A stretch of DNA of 64,000 nt, taken from the NCBI RefSeq assembly GCF_000332995.1, contig NZ_BANS01000014.1, positions 62,001-126,000 on the forward strand, given 5' to 3'. Shown one piece after another: positions 10,083-18,383 of the stretch (position 1 is its first letter; every line of letters starts with the position of its first letter). The position numbers and the translations under genes are program-made. The DNA is from Gordonia amicalis NBRC 100051 = JCM 11271. Its GTDB lineage: Bacteria > Actinomycetota > Actinomycetes > Mycobacteriales > Mycobacteriaceae. Below the pieces are notes generated by a model, which was not told the DNA's origin, searched no databases, and saw only the letters and a list, made by a program, of their open reading frames with translations.

Positions 10083-10143
10083 TTCTCATCCGTTCGTGTG
10101 GCTGGCTGCTGTCATCTGCCGAGTTCTTCCGGCAGGTCGTGTA

Positions 10144-11133
10144 TCAGGACCCGGGCACCCCCACTTCGACTTGGAGCGACCCGTTCCGGACCGCGCCCAG
10201 CGCACGGCCGAGCACCGCGCTCGGGTCGACCGTGCGCAACGCGCCGGCGCTGGCGCTGACCGTCGGCAGGAGGTTGTCGCCGATCACCTTGAGATCTGCG
10301 GCGGTGTTGTCCAGGAACTTCTGGAGTTCCATCAGGAACGGTCCGGCACCATCCTCGATTCCGGTGGCCAGCGGCCCGCCGCGGAACACCGCGAACTTCA
10401 GCGCGTCCTGGAGGACACCGAGATTCCGGCCGAACCCCTCGGCGGCCGGGGCAGCCCCGCGGAACGCGGCCGGGATCTCTCCGCTCCTCATGAGCAGCGG
10501 CTGCAGGGCGCTGAGCAGCGTGGTGAGATTGTCGGCCTGACCACCGATCGGCGAGGCCAGACGCTCACCGGCGCGGTTGATACTGCCCAGCACGTACTGT
10601 TCGTCATCGGTGCACACCCCGCCATCCGTGCACGGACCGGGCAACGCCACGTCGAGGGTCTCGAAGATCTTTCCCACGCTCTTGGGGTCGACCTGTTCCA
10701 GCAGTCGGGTGACACGCTCGGACAGATCCTTGAACGTGGACGGATCATCGACCTGCGACCGGCCGATCACCGCATCCTCGGCGATGTACGGGCCGGTCGC
10801 CACCGCCGGGGTGACCGCCACGTAGGGCTCACCGAGCGCCGACAGGGTCTCGATCCGGAACGTGCTCTCGGTGGGGATCTGATACTCCGGACGGTATTTC
10901 ATACCGATCGTGACGCCACGCGCAGACGGACGGACCGATGCCACGGTGCCGATCTCGACGCCGCGCAACAGCACTCGTGCTCCGGGGACGAGACCGTTGC
11001 CGTCCGAGACCTCCATGGTGGCCCTCCGGTCGTCGCTCTCCCGGCTGACCGGGAGCCCGAGGGTCCCCATGTAGACGAAGGCCAGAACACCGATCACGAG
11101 CATCCCGGCAATCGACAGCATCGACTTCTTCAT
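10144..11133 (-). CDS. MCE family protein (last mce gene, MceF position)
   Basis: A 329-residue MCE protein: one N-terminal transmembrane helix (SIAGMLVIGVLAFVYMGTLGLPV), then the MlaD-type beta domain (DGNGLVPGARVLLRGVEIGTVASVRPSARGVTIGMKYRPEYQIPTESTFRIETLSALGEPYVAVTP) and a long helical region. Mce proteins form the periplasm-spanning part of lipid importers powered by YrbE/Mkl-type ABC components. Its ATG overlaps the frame-corrected stop of the upstream mce lipoprotein gene (ATGA), the usual coupling in mce operons. No YrbE gene is present in this locus. Confidence 0.85.
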   Translation of the reverse strand: MKKSMLSIAGMLVIGVLAFVYMGTLGLPVSRESDDRRATMEVSDGNGLVPGARVLLRGVEIGTVASVRPSARGVTIGMKYRPEYQIPTESTFRIETLSALGEPYVAVTPAVATGPYIAEDAVIGRSQVDDPSTFKDLSERVTRLLEQVDPKSVGKIFETLDVALPGPCTDGGVCTDDEQYVLGSINRAGERLASPIGGQADNLTTLLSALQPLLMRSGEIPAAFRGAAPAAEGFGRNLGVLQDALKFAVFRGGPLATGIEDGAGPFLMELQKFLDNTAADLKVIGDNLLPTVSASAGALRTVDPSAVLGRALGAVRNGSLQVEVGVPGS

Positions 11134-12181
11134 CGCACCGCTCCCAGCATCCGCAAGAGGTTCTCCACATCGCCGATCAGCTGTTCACCGCCACCTCGTG
11201 CCGTCACCGACGTCACATCGACCGATGGGTTGGATGCGAACGGAAGCGACACATTACGGAGGAAGTCCGAGGTCTTGATCGCCAATCGCGGTCCATCGTC
11301 CACGATCCCACGGACGCCGTCGGACGTGGCCGCGAGAGAAGCATCGGCACCAGCCAGATCCCGCCCTCGAAGATGCTGCCGATCGAGGGCAGCAGATAGG
11401 CGATGTGGACCAGGAAGCTGTCGGCATCACGCCGCCAGTAGGTCGCCGCCTCGGCGCCGAAGATCTTGGTCAGCTCGTCATGGCGCTCACCGATCGCCGC
11501 GGCCGAAGCGTTCATGCCGGTCAGGAAACGATCGATTTCACCGGTATTGCGTCCCAGGTCTCGCAGATCCACCGACGTGACCGTCGCGAGCCGGCGCAGA
11601 TCCGGGCGCTTGGGCATCACGTTGTTGATACGCGCCATCGCGTCCTGGATCTGGGTGATGGTTCCGCCGTTGACGAAGTTGGCCAGTACCGCCAGTGTGT
11701 CCTCGAGCGGGGGTGGCGACACCGTGCGTTCCACGCCGATGACCGACCCCGGCTCGAGATACCCCCGGGCACCGGTCGAACCGTCGTCTCCGCCGCCCGC
11801 CGGCGGGACGAAGGCGATGTAGGTGTCACCGAGAAGGGTGTTCTGCCGGATGACGGCATCGGTGTCAGCAGGAATGCGCGTGCCCTTGCGGATTCGCGCC
11901 ACGACCTCCACGTAGTCGTCGGTCAGCTCGGGCCCGGTCACCTCGCCGATACGCTGTCCATCGGCGACGACATCGGCACCGTTCGGCAGCGACAGGACAC
12001 TGGCGAATCGGACCGACACCTCGTAGCCGTCGCCCGTTCCGGGACGTACCGACGGCAGGTCATCGGGACCGATCGCGCACCCCGCGAGCACGATCGTCAT
12101 GACCATCGCCGGAATTGCCACCGGCACACCCCGGCGGATCGTCCGCCGACCCAGGCGAGAGAACCATGCACTCCGTCTCAT
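11130..12181 (-). pseudogene. MCE family lipoprotein (MceE-like), frameshifted near its 3' end
   Basis: The frame from 12181 gives a lipoprotein signal with lipobox LAGC and a clear MCE domain (YEVSVRFASVLSLPNGADVVADGQRIGEVTG). After GGIWLVP (near 11346) it enters a low-quality tail that ends at 11213. One frame over, coding continues as DASLAATSDGVRGIVDDGPRLAIKTSDFLRNVSLPFASNPSVDV and on to a TGA at 11130 overlapping the next ATG. A single base therefore seems missing. As read, the protein would be 322 residues with about 40 wrong ones. It could be a true mutation or a sequence error. Confidence 0.75.
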
Positions 12182-13272
12182 GACCGACCCCCCAGCAGGA
12201 CCATGTCCAACAATGCGTCACCCCGGAACTCGCTGACCGCACCACGTCTCGTACAGGTGTTGGGTCGCAGCCTGTTCGCCTGAGCGCACAGTTCCGGGGA
12301 GACGTCGGACACGCGAACCGTGGGCGGTGTGTAGCGGACCGAGAATCCGCGCCCCTGGCCGTGTGTCTGCTGGCGCACCGCCTGCGCAACCGCGGGGATG
12401 GTCGAGACCAGCGACGAGATGTCCGGCGCGCGAGCGGCCGCCAGGGAGATCGCCTGGGTCACCGGACCATGCACGACCGGCCAGATGTCACCACCGTAGT
12501 TCCGCTCGATGTCGTACAGGGTCGCCACGGTCCAGGCGACGCCCTTGGTCAGTTCCGTCGCACCGGTCCAGAGTTCGGTGCCGACCTCGAGGATGTTCGG
12601 CGCCTGGGTGAGGATGGACTCGATCGCACCCCAGTTCTTCAGCGCATCCTCGCTCAGCGGTGCCATGTCGGAGATGACACTGCCGATGTCGGCGATCACC
12701 TTGTCCGGGTTCTGCGCCGCCTCCGCCGCATTCGTCATGACGTCGCGGGCGTGCGGCCCCACCCCGCGGAGCGCGTCGGCGAGTCCGGTCACGGCTCCCC
12801 GGACATTCTGGCCCTCACCTGCGGGGGCCAGGTCGTCGACGAAATCCGCTGCGGAAGCGGATATCTCCGAAATCGTCTTGGGCGTGTAACTGTTGGTGAG
12901 GGCGATGCATCGGTCCCCGGTGAGCCGAGGACCCGAGGCATAGTTCCCCACGAGCTCCAGACTCCGGTCGGCCAGCAGCGACTTGGACCGGATCACCGCC
13001 TTCACATCCGCGGGAATCGCACGGGGCGTGTCGATCTCGAAGGTGACCAGGACGCGGTCGCCACGTGGCTGCACCGCGGCGACCCGGCCGATGCGGTATC
13101 CCATCTGTGTGACCGGATTGTCGGCGTACAGACCGGTGACATCCGGCATCTCGGCGCAGAATTCCCCGGTGGTGGGCGGGAGTTCATCGGCGGCCAGCGC
13201 GGTGCCGGCACAGCCGGACAGCGCGAGAGCTGCCACGACCCCGATGATTCCCAGGTTCGGACGTCGCATCAT
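12178..13272 (-). CDS. MCE family lipoprotein
   Basis: A 364-residue protein with a lipoprotein signal (NLGIIGVVAALALSGC), an MCE domain beginning near CAEMPDVTGLYADNPVTQMGYRIGRVAAV and a long helical C-terminus with further cysteines. I chose the ATG at 13272 because GGAGGA lies 7 bases before it and it overlaps the upstream stop (TGATG); a GTG at 13278 is too close to that site. Its stop overlaps the next mce start (ATGA). Two consecutive lipoproteins in one mce operon is unusual; normally only MceE is lipidated. Confidence 0.85.
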   Translation of the reverse strand: MMRRPNLGIIGVVAALALSGCAGTALAADELPPTTGEFCAEMPDVTGLYADNPVTQMGYRIGRVAAVQPRGDRVLVTFEIDTPRAIPADVKAVIRSKSLLADRSLELVGNYASGPRLTGDRCIALTNSYTPKTISEISASAADFVDDLAPAGEGQNVRGAVTGLADALRGVGPHARDVMTNAAEAAQNPDKVIADIGSVISDMAPLSEDALKNWGAIESILTQAPNILEVGTELWTGATELTKGVAWTVATLYDIERNYGGDIWPVVHGPVTQAISLAAARAPDISSLVSTIPAVAQAVRQQTHGQGRGFSVRYTPPTVRVSDVSPELCAQANRLRPNTCTRRGAVSEFRGDALLDMVLLGGRS

Positions 13273-14267
13273 CAGCACTTCCTCCCGGCGACCGGGATAC
13301 AGATATCGGAGGCGAGCACGGTCCCGCCTTTGAGTTCCTTGATCCCCTCGGGACCGAGCCAGCCCGCCAGCTGATCTCGCAGCGCGGTCAGCTTGTCGAC
13401 GCCCGGTCCCATCGTGTTCTGCGCGGTCTCGGCGATCTGCCGGAACTGATTGATCGCCGCGACGACCTGATCGCTGTGATCCAGGTAGTAGGCCTCGAGC
13501 GGTTGGATCGACATCAGAATCCGTCCGAGCCGCGCATACGCCTCGTTGAACCCCACGTGAGTGTTGTTGTAGGTCGAGAGCACGATGTCGGTCTGTCGCA
13601 GCAGATCGAAGATGAATGCCCGGTTGGCCTCGAACACCTCGAGGTACTCGGTGCTCAGCGCCGCGATCGCGTCGACCTGTGATCGCTGGCGGGCGATGAC
13701 ACCGGTGACGCTCCGCATTCCGTCGACCATGTCCCGCAAGGACGGCGACTGCCCGTCCAGGGCATCGGCGACCTGACCGAGATTGCCGTCGATGTCCGTG
13801 GCGTCGACGTTGTCGGTGACCGTCGGCACCTCTTGGATCACGTCCCCGATGCTGTAGGGAACGCTGACCGCACTGGACTGAATCCAGTTGTCCCCCAGTG
13901 GAACATCCCCCAGCGGAATGAGCGTCGCGGCGTAGCCGCCGACCGGTGTCAACATCCGGACCTCGACACGGGAGCGATCCCCGATGAAGATCTCCTCATC
14001 CACCTCGGCGGTCACCCGGACCTCGTTGGCGCCGAGTTCGAGGCCGGTCACCTTGCCGACGTTGAGCCCGGCGACGCGCACGTCCTGCCCGACCGCCACC
14101 GACGACACGTCATCGGTGAGGAAGGTGAACTGCTTCTTCCCCGGGGGATTGACGTAGACGACGACGATCACGGCGGCGACGACGATCACCGCGACCAGCA
14201 GCGCCGCCCCGATCATGACCTCCCGCCCGACCCGCTTGGTCAAACGTCCCAGCATGGCCGGTGTCAT
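13272..14267 (-). CDS. MCE family protein (MceC/D position)
   Basis: A 331-residue MCE protein with an N-terminal helix (VMIGAALLVAVIVVAAVIVVVYV), the MCE domain (FLTDDVSSVAVGQDVRVAGLNVGKVTGLELGANEVRVTAEVDEEIFIGDRSRVEVRMLTPVGGYAATLIPLG) and a helical tail ending in GRKC. The start is placed at the ATG at 14267, just before the transmembrane helix; the frame is open further upstream but the added residues look non-coding. It overlaps the downstream gene by a TGATG junction. In mce complexes the helical part forms the lipid channel. Confidence 0.85.
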   Translation of the reverse strand: MTPAMLGRLTKRVGREVMIGAALLVAVIVVAAVIVVVYVNPPGKKQFTFLTDDVSSVAVGQDVRVAGLNVGKVTGLELGANEVRVTAEVDEEIFIGDRSRVEVRMLTPVGGYAATLIPLGDVPLGDNWIQSSAVSVPYSIGDVIQEVPTVTDNVDATDIDGNLGQVADALDGQSPSLRDMVDGMRSVTGVIARQRSQVDAIAALSTEYLEVFEANRAFIFDLLRQTDIVLSTYNNTHVGFNEAYARLGRILMSIQPLEAYYLDHSDQVVAAINQFRQIAETAQNTMGPGVDKLTALRDQLAGWLGPEGIKELKGGTVLASDICIPVAGRKC

Positions 14268-15345
14268 CCTGCGCGCATACGACGACCTCGCTTCCGTCGA
14301 GCAGCAGCTCGACATCGGACGGCAGATCCGCGAGCCCGTTCGCACAACTGCGTCCGGAGTGATCGATGCCGGCCGGGACCTGGAGACCGGCAACCGCCAC
14401 CGGGATCATCCGGAGCGCCTCGGCGGCTTGCGGAATCGAGCTGAACGCATCGGTGAGCAGCTTGTCGACGTCGAGCCCGGGCCGCAGTCCGAGGTTGCCC
14501 ATCAGCCGGTCGATCGGCTCGGTGAAGGCGGGTCCGTAGCGATCCGTCTTGTAGAACTCCTCCAGAACGGTCATTCCATTGGCGACCGGGATCTTGACCG
14601 AGTGAAGGAACTCCATGACCTCCGGGGTCCGGCCTCCCATGGTGTCGGCGATCCGCGCCATGTTGGCGGTGAGCGTGGAGATCAACCGTTCACGGTCCGT
14701 CGCGAACCGGGACAGTTTCGCCACGTTGTCGAGCATCGGCGCCAGTCCGCTGCCGTCTCCCTGCAGGATGGCCAACGCGTTGTCGGTGAACTCGTTGACC
14801 TCGTCGGTGCGCATCGTCGCGAGTACCGGCTGCAGGCCGTTGAACAGTTCGGTGATGTCGAAAGAGCCCGTCGTGCGGCTGAGCGGGACCGTGTCCACCG
14901 GCCGTCCGGCCGGCCCGAAAGCGACGTCGACATATCTTGCGCCCGTGAGATTCTGGTACTTCACGGTCAGCCGCGAGTTCTCCGTCAGCCGATACGACTC
15001 GTCGAGGGTGAAGTCGACCTCGGCCACGCTGCGCCCGTCGACGCGGACGATGCGCGTGTCGGTGATCTTCCCGATCCGCACCCCCTTGGTGCGCACGTCG
15101 CCGTTGATCCGCAGTCCGGAGATGTCGGAGAACTCGGCCCGGTAGGTCCTCGTCGGCTGCTCGACCGGCCGCCCCAGCGTCGCCAGGCTCTCACGCGGTG
15201 CGCGCCGTAGATACTTCACGATGGGCGTCAACGGGTTTCGCACGCGACGCCGCCGTCCGGCGCGCTTCTCCTCGTGCGTCGGCGAGTCGACCGGCAGCGC
15301 CGGGCTCACCGGCGCAACCGACCTCAGGGCGGTCGTGGCTGTCAT
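14110..15345 (-). CDS. MCE family protein (MceB-like), probable frameshift at the C-terminus
   Basis: As read, 411 residues. The MCE domain (TRTYRAEFSDISGLRINGDVRTKGVRIGKITDTRIV) and helical part (FNGLQPVLATMRTDEVNEFTDNALAILQGDG) are MceB-like. Two oddities: there is no transmembrane helix between LRRAPRESLATLG and RPVEQPTRTYRAEF, where one is expected; and after EVVVCA the frame overlaps the next gene by about 157 bases in an Arg/Gly-rich tail. Adding one base in the GCGCGC near 14271 would give a stop at 14264, overlapping the next ATG as in the other junctions. It starts at an ATG with GGAAAGG before it. Confidence 0.65.
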   Translation of the reverse strand: MTATTALRSVAPVSPALPVDSPTHEEKRAGRRRRVRNPLTPIVKYLRRAPRESLATLGRPVEQPTRTYRAEFSDISGLRINGDVRTKGVRIGKITDTRIVRVDGRSVAEVDFTLDESYRLTENSRLTVKYQNLTGARYVDVAFGPAGRPVDTVPLSRTTGSFDITELFNGLQPVLATMRTDEVNEFTDNALAILQGDGSGLAPMLDNVAKLSRFATDRERLISTLTANMARIADTMGGRTPEVMEFLHSVKIPVANGMTVLEEFYKTDRYGPAFTEPIDRLMGNLGLRPGLDVDKLLTDAFSSIPQAAEALRMIPVAVAGLQVPAGIDHSGRSCANGLADLPSDVELLLDGSEVVVCAQDDTGHAGTFDQAGRAGGHDRGGAAGRGDRRRRRDRRRLRQSPGEEAVHLPHR

Positions 15346-15502
15346 GGTCACCTTTCCGGGAATGGGCATCGACAACTGGTCGTGCGCTGGGACTGTTCGA
15401 GCACGGCTGGATGAGAATCGGGATGTATGACGAGCGGCTTCGGCGAGTGTGCGTCTGCCTCGCGGACGGGCGTGATGCCCCGGCGTGGGGCGGGTTCTCC
15501 GG

Positions 15503-17128
15503 TCAGCCGGCGGCGACCGCCTTGCCATCGCGAGCACGCTCGGTGACCTTGACCAGATTGCGTTCACCGTCGACCAGGATCCGGTCACCCTCGCCGATTC
15601 TCCGGGTTCCGCTCTCGGTTCCGATCACGTAGGGAACCCCGAGCTCGCGGGCGACGACCGCGCCGTGACTGGCCGATCCCCCGATGTCGATGACCAGGGC
15701 CTCGGCCATCGCCATCAGTGGCGCCCAGCTCGGATCGGTGAAGCGGCACACGAGGATGTCGCCGTCGTCGAGCTCGATGTCCTCGGACGGGTCCGACAGG
15801 ACCCGAGCGCGGCCCTCGACGACCCCACCGCCACTGGCAGCACCCGAGAGTTCAACCGCGCCAACGTCATCGGCGTCGTCGTCGATCCGCTCCGGCTCGG
15901 GCATGCCGTAGAACGCGACCGGAAGGACCATCGCCTTGTAACCCTCGCGCGTGGCTCGACGGGTGTCGACGATCCGCTGGGCGTCGGACAGGCGGCCCGC
16001 GGCGAGATCCTCACATTCCTCGACCGTGAGGAAGAAGACGTCGTCGACCTCCCGGAGCGCGCCGAGGTCGACCTGCTGGCGGCCGAAGGTCCGGGCGGCG
16101 GCGCGGGCGCGGTCGATCGCGATGAGGTAGGCGGCCTTTCCGACCTGCAGTGATCGGATGACGTCACGCATCTTGCGGACGAGCCACCGCGTGACGGGTC
16201 GCTGCAGAGCCGGGGTCGCCGCGAGCAGCCGCGCCTCGGCCGCGGACCCGACCTGCTGCGTGGCCGACGCTCGCGCGGCCGGCCGTTCGGCGCGCTGCGC
16301 GAGTGACGCGGCGAGTGATCGCACCGCTCGAGGGTCCTCACGCCACACCGTGGCGAACAGATTGCCCTCGTTGGGGCCGTGGTATCCCCACGAGGACAAG
16401 AACTCCGCCTCGCCGATCTCGCCGCGCCCGAGCCGCCACAGGTCATCGGCCATCCTGGCTTCGTTGAGATCGCCCACGCCGGAGAGCAACTGGTCGACGA
16501 GTCCCGGTTCGCCGAGCTTCTCGGCCGCCCCGGTCACCGCACTCTGGGCTCCCTGGAAGATGAAGCGCCACACGCAGTGCACGCTGAAGACCCGTTCGAA
16601 GTCAGCACGGGTCTGCACCAGACGCTCGATCGGGGTCTGGCTCGGCTCGCCGTCGACGACCGTCGCCAGCCAGTCGGCGTACATCTCCTCGTAGAGACGT
16701 TCCAGACGCTTCCGCGTCCGCATGAGCGCGACCGGCGCCTTCGCGGCGATCACCGGGACGCGGCCCGGACTGCCGGAGAACTTCGGCGCGTCGGGTCGCA
16801 CCGAACCCATGAGATCTCGCTCGAAGTCGTCGGCACTGAGTCCCGGCACCGCCGCCATCGTCTTCTTGATGACGTCCACGTTCAACGCCTGACGCCCGTA
16901 GAAGCAGCTGACGCCCAGTTCATTCGGATCGTCGGACACCACGAGCTTGCTCCGTGGGATCACTCCGAACGAGTACATCGGATACAACAGCCCCTGCTCG
17001 GTCGCCGGGCCCCACAGGCTCCAGCACATCGGTGACATGACCTCTGGGCAGGCCTCGCCGAGATTGGTACTCGTCCAGTAACGGCCGGGCTCCGAGGAGC
17101 CCTTGATGGGATCGGTGGGTGTGGGCAC
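15503..17128 (-). CDS. PEP-utilizing enzyme with phospho-histidine swivel domain, no ATP-grasp part
   Basis: A 541-residue protein. Its C-terminus has the PEP-utilizing mobile domain with the phosphoryl-accepting His in IDIGGSASHGAVVARELGVPYVIGT (about residues 492-516). The N-terminal 400 residues resemble the substrate-binding part of rifampin-phosphotransferase-like or PEP-synthase-like proteins (YWTSTNLGEACPEVMSPM, then a helical region), but the ATP-grasp domain is absent. The GTG at 17128 has GAAGGAG before it. It is the first gene of the minus-strand mce block, 157 bases before the MceB-like gene. Substrate and phosphate donor are unknown. Confidence 0.75.
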   Translation of the reverse strand: MPTPTDPIKGSSEPGRYWTSTNLGEACPEVMSPMCWSLWGPATEQGLLYPMYSFGVIPRSKLVVSDDPNELGVSCFYGRQALNVDVIKKTMAAVPGLSADDFERDLMGSVRPDAPKFSGSPGRVPVIAAKAPVALMRTRKRLERLYEEMYADWLATVVDGEPSQTPIERLVQTRADFERVFSVHCVWRFIFQGAQSAVTGAAEKLGEPGLVDQLLSGVGDLNEARMADDLWRLGRGEIGEAEFLSSWGYHGPNEGNLFATVWREDPRAVRSLAASLAQRAERPAARASATQQVGSAAEARLLAATPALQRPVTRWLVRKMRDVIRSLQVGKAAYLIAIDRARAAARTFGRQQVDLGALREVDDVFFLTVEECEDLAAGRLSDAQRIVDTRRATREGYKAMVLPVAFYGMPEPERIDDDADDVGAVELSGAASGGGVVEGRARVLSDPSEDIELDDGDILVCRFTDPSWAPLMAMAEALVIDIGGSASHGAVVARELGVPYVIGTESGTRRIGEGDRILVDGERNLVKVTERARDGKAVAAG

Positions 17129-17261
17129 GACTGCTCCTTCACGGCTTCGCACAGTGTGACGCCTGTGATCGGCTTCCCCCGGGGAAGGCAGCTCCCTCGC
17201 TGAGATGTGACGCCCTCGGGAAGGTGACTGTGATCGCTGACACAACAGTTTTACTCTCGCA

Positions 17262-17278
17262 ATAGACTGTTTGTCTAT
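17262..17278. promoter_or_regulatory. Palindrome ATAGAC-N5-GTCTAT
   Basis: Perfect 6-bp arms around a 5-base spacer; an overlapping longer imperfect palindrome, GTTTGTCTATAGATAAAC, covers 17269-17286. Inverted repeats of this size are typical regulator sites. It differs from the neighbouring TetR-type site, so a second regulator may act here. The protein is not identified. Confidence 0.35.
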
Positions 17279-17292
17279 AGATAAACGGGAAT

Positions 17293-17314
17293 TTAGGGGC
17301 AATTTTGTCCCTTA
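17293..17314. promoter_or_regulatory. Putative TetR operator before the PEP-enzyme/mce block
   Basis: An imperfect palindrome with half-sites TTAGGGGCAA and TTGTCCCTTA, matching the palindrome at 8610-8630 at 17 of 21 positions. It is about 165 bases before the PEP-enzyme GTG. The TetR gene at 8628-9293 is the likely partner, which would place the whole block and the P450 under one regulator. Confidence 0.5.
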
Positions 17315-17512
17315 GGCATTTCTGGGGCCGTGACGTGCGATAACTGCACCGTCCGACTGGTCCCCGATCACTCAGGCCGGTGCGAACACGTCCCGACCTC
17401 CGCGAATGTGGATGCAGAATCCGCGATCGTAACGATCCCCGGCCGGGATCACCTACGAATCACACCACGAACCGTGGGAACTCGTGATCACTTTCCGAGT
17501 ACGCGCCGGCGA

Positions 17513-18292
17513 TCAGCCGCCGGCCCCCTCGGTCGTGACGGTGAGGATCGCCTCGGTGAACTCGGGACGGCAGATCACCAGGTCGGGCAGATACGTGTCG
17601 TCGTTGTTGTAGACGAGCGCCGAACCGTCGATGCGTCCGCACCACAGCCCCTTCGCCCGGGCGACGGCCACCGGCGCCGCGGAATCCCACTCGTACTGGC
17701 CGCCCGCGTGCACGTAGGCGTCGGCCTCACCGCGGACCACCGCCATCGCCTTCGCTCCCGCCGATCCCATCGGCAGCACTTCCCCCGCGACCGCCGCCGC
17801 GACCTCGTCGGCGAAAGCCGGCGGCCGTGAACTGCTCACCACGACGCGGGGCACGTCGCTGCGTGGTCGCGACGCCAGTCCCGACGTCGGTTCGACCTCG
17901 GTCTCGTCGTCGAGGTAGGTGACCCCGAGAGCCGGGAGCGCCACGGCCCCGGCGATCAATCCGCCGGTCGCCGACCACAACGCCACGTGCACGGCCCAGT
18001 CCGCGCGGCCGGCACCCGGCTCGTACGTCCCGTACTCACGCGTGCCGTCGACCGGATCGACTATCCAGACCCGGTCGGCGTGCAGCCGGGACTTGTCGTC
18101 GGCCGATTCCTCCGACAGCACCGCGTCGTCCGGCCGGGCCTCCGCGAGGCGTCGCAGGAGGAACTCGTTGGACCGTGCATCTCCGGCCCGGCCCAGTTCC
18201 TTGCCGGTCAGCCCACTGGTCCGGCGGATGTCCAACAGGAGTTCCCCTGCCGCGGTGGCCAGTTCGCCTGCGAGTGCTCGATCGTCGGTCAC
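17513..18292 (-). CDS. cysQ: CysQ-like 3'-phosphoadenosine 5'-phosphate phosphatase
   Basis: A 259-residue inositol-monophosphatase-fold protein with the metal-binding motif WIVDPVDGTREYG (about residue 80 onward), an upstream EES acidic motif and the C-terminal WDSAAPVAVARAKG block. CysQ removes the 3'-phosphate of PAP or PAPS and so controls the PAPS pool. The GTG at 18292 is chosen because the conserved helix starts there; the frame is open upstream. Its place directly after cysNC supports the sulfur-assimilation role over a general inositol phosphatase. Confidence 0.85.
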   Translation of the reverse strand: MTDDRALAGELATAAGELLLDIRRTSGLTGKELGRAGDARSNEFLLRRLAEARPDDAVLSEESADDKSRLHADRVWIVDPVDGTREYGTYEPGAGRADWAVHVALWSATGGLIAGAVALPALGVTYLDDETEVEPTSGLASRPRSDVPRVVVSSSRPPAFADEVAAAVAGEVLPMGSAGAKAMAVVRGEADAYVHAGGQYEWDSAAPVAVARAKGLWCGRIDGSALVYNNDDTYLPDLVICRPEFTEAILTVTTEGAGG

Positions 18293-18383
18293 GCTGTGTC
18301 CCTCTCTGGCGGTTGGGCTGGTCCACCGGCGCCCCGGTGTCCGGTCATGACATACCCACCGGCATCGCGGGCGAACCAGGGCG

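Larger units (their letters stand above)
17129..17512. promoter_or_regulatory. Control region of the PEP-enzyme/mce block; no gene
   Basis: The 384 bases between the PEP enzyme and cysQ hold no convincing gene. Around 17240-17315 the DNA is AT-rich compared with its surroundings and contains two palindromes (17262-17278 and 17293-17314), fitting a regulated promoter reading left into the PEP-enzyme gene. The part from about 17330 to 17512, which follows the cysQ stop, shows nothing clear. Confidence 0.5.

Noticed and set aside
14110..14263. The Arg/Gly-rich C-terminal tail of the MceB-like protein as real sequence
   Set aside because: It overlaps the next mce gene in another frame, looks like a shadow, and all other junctions of the operon are four-base overlaps; a missing base is more likely.
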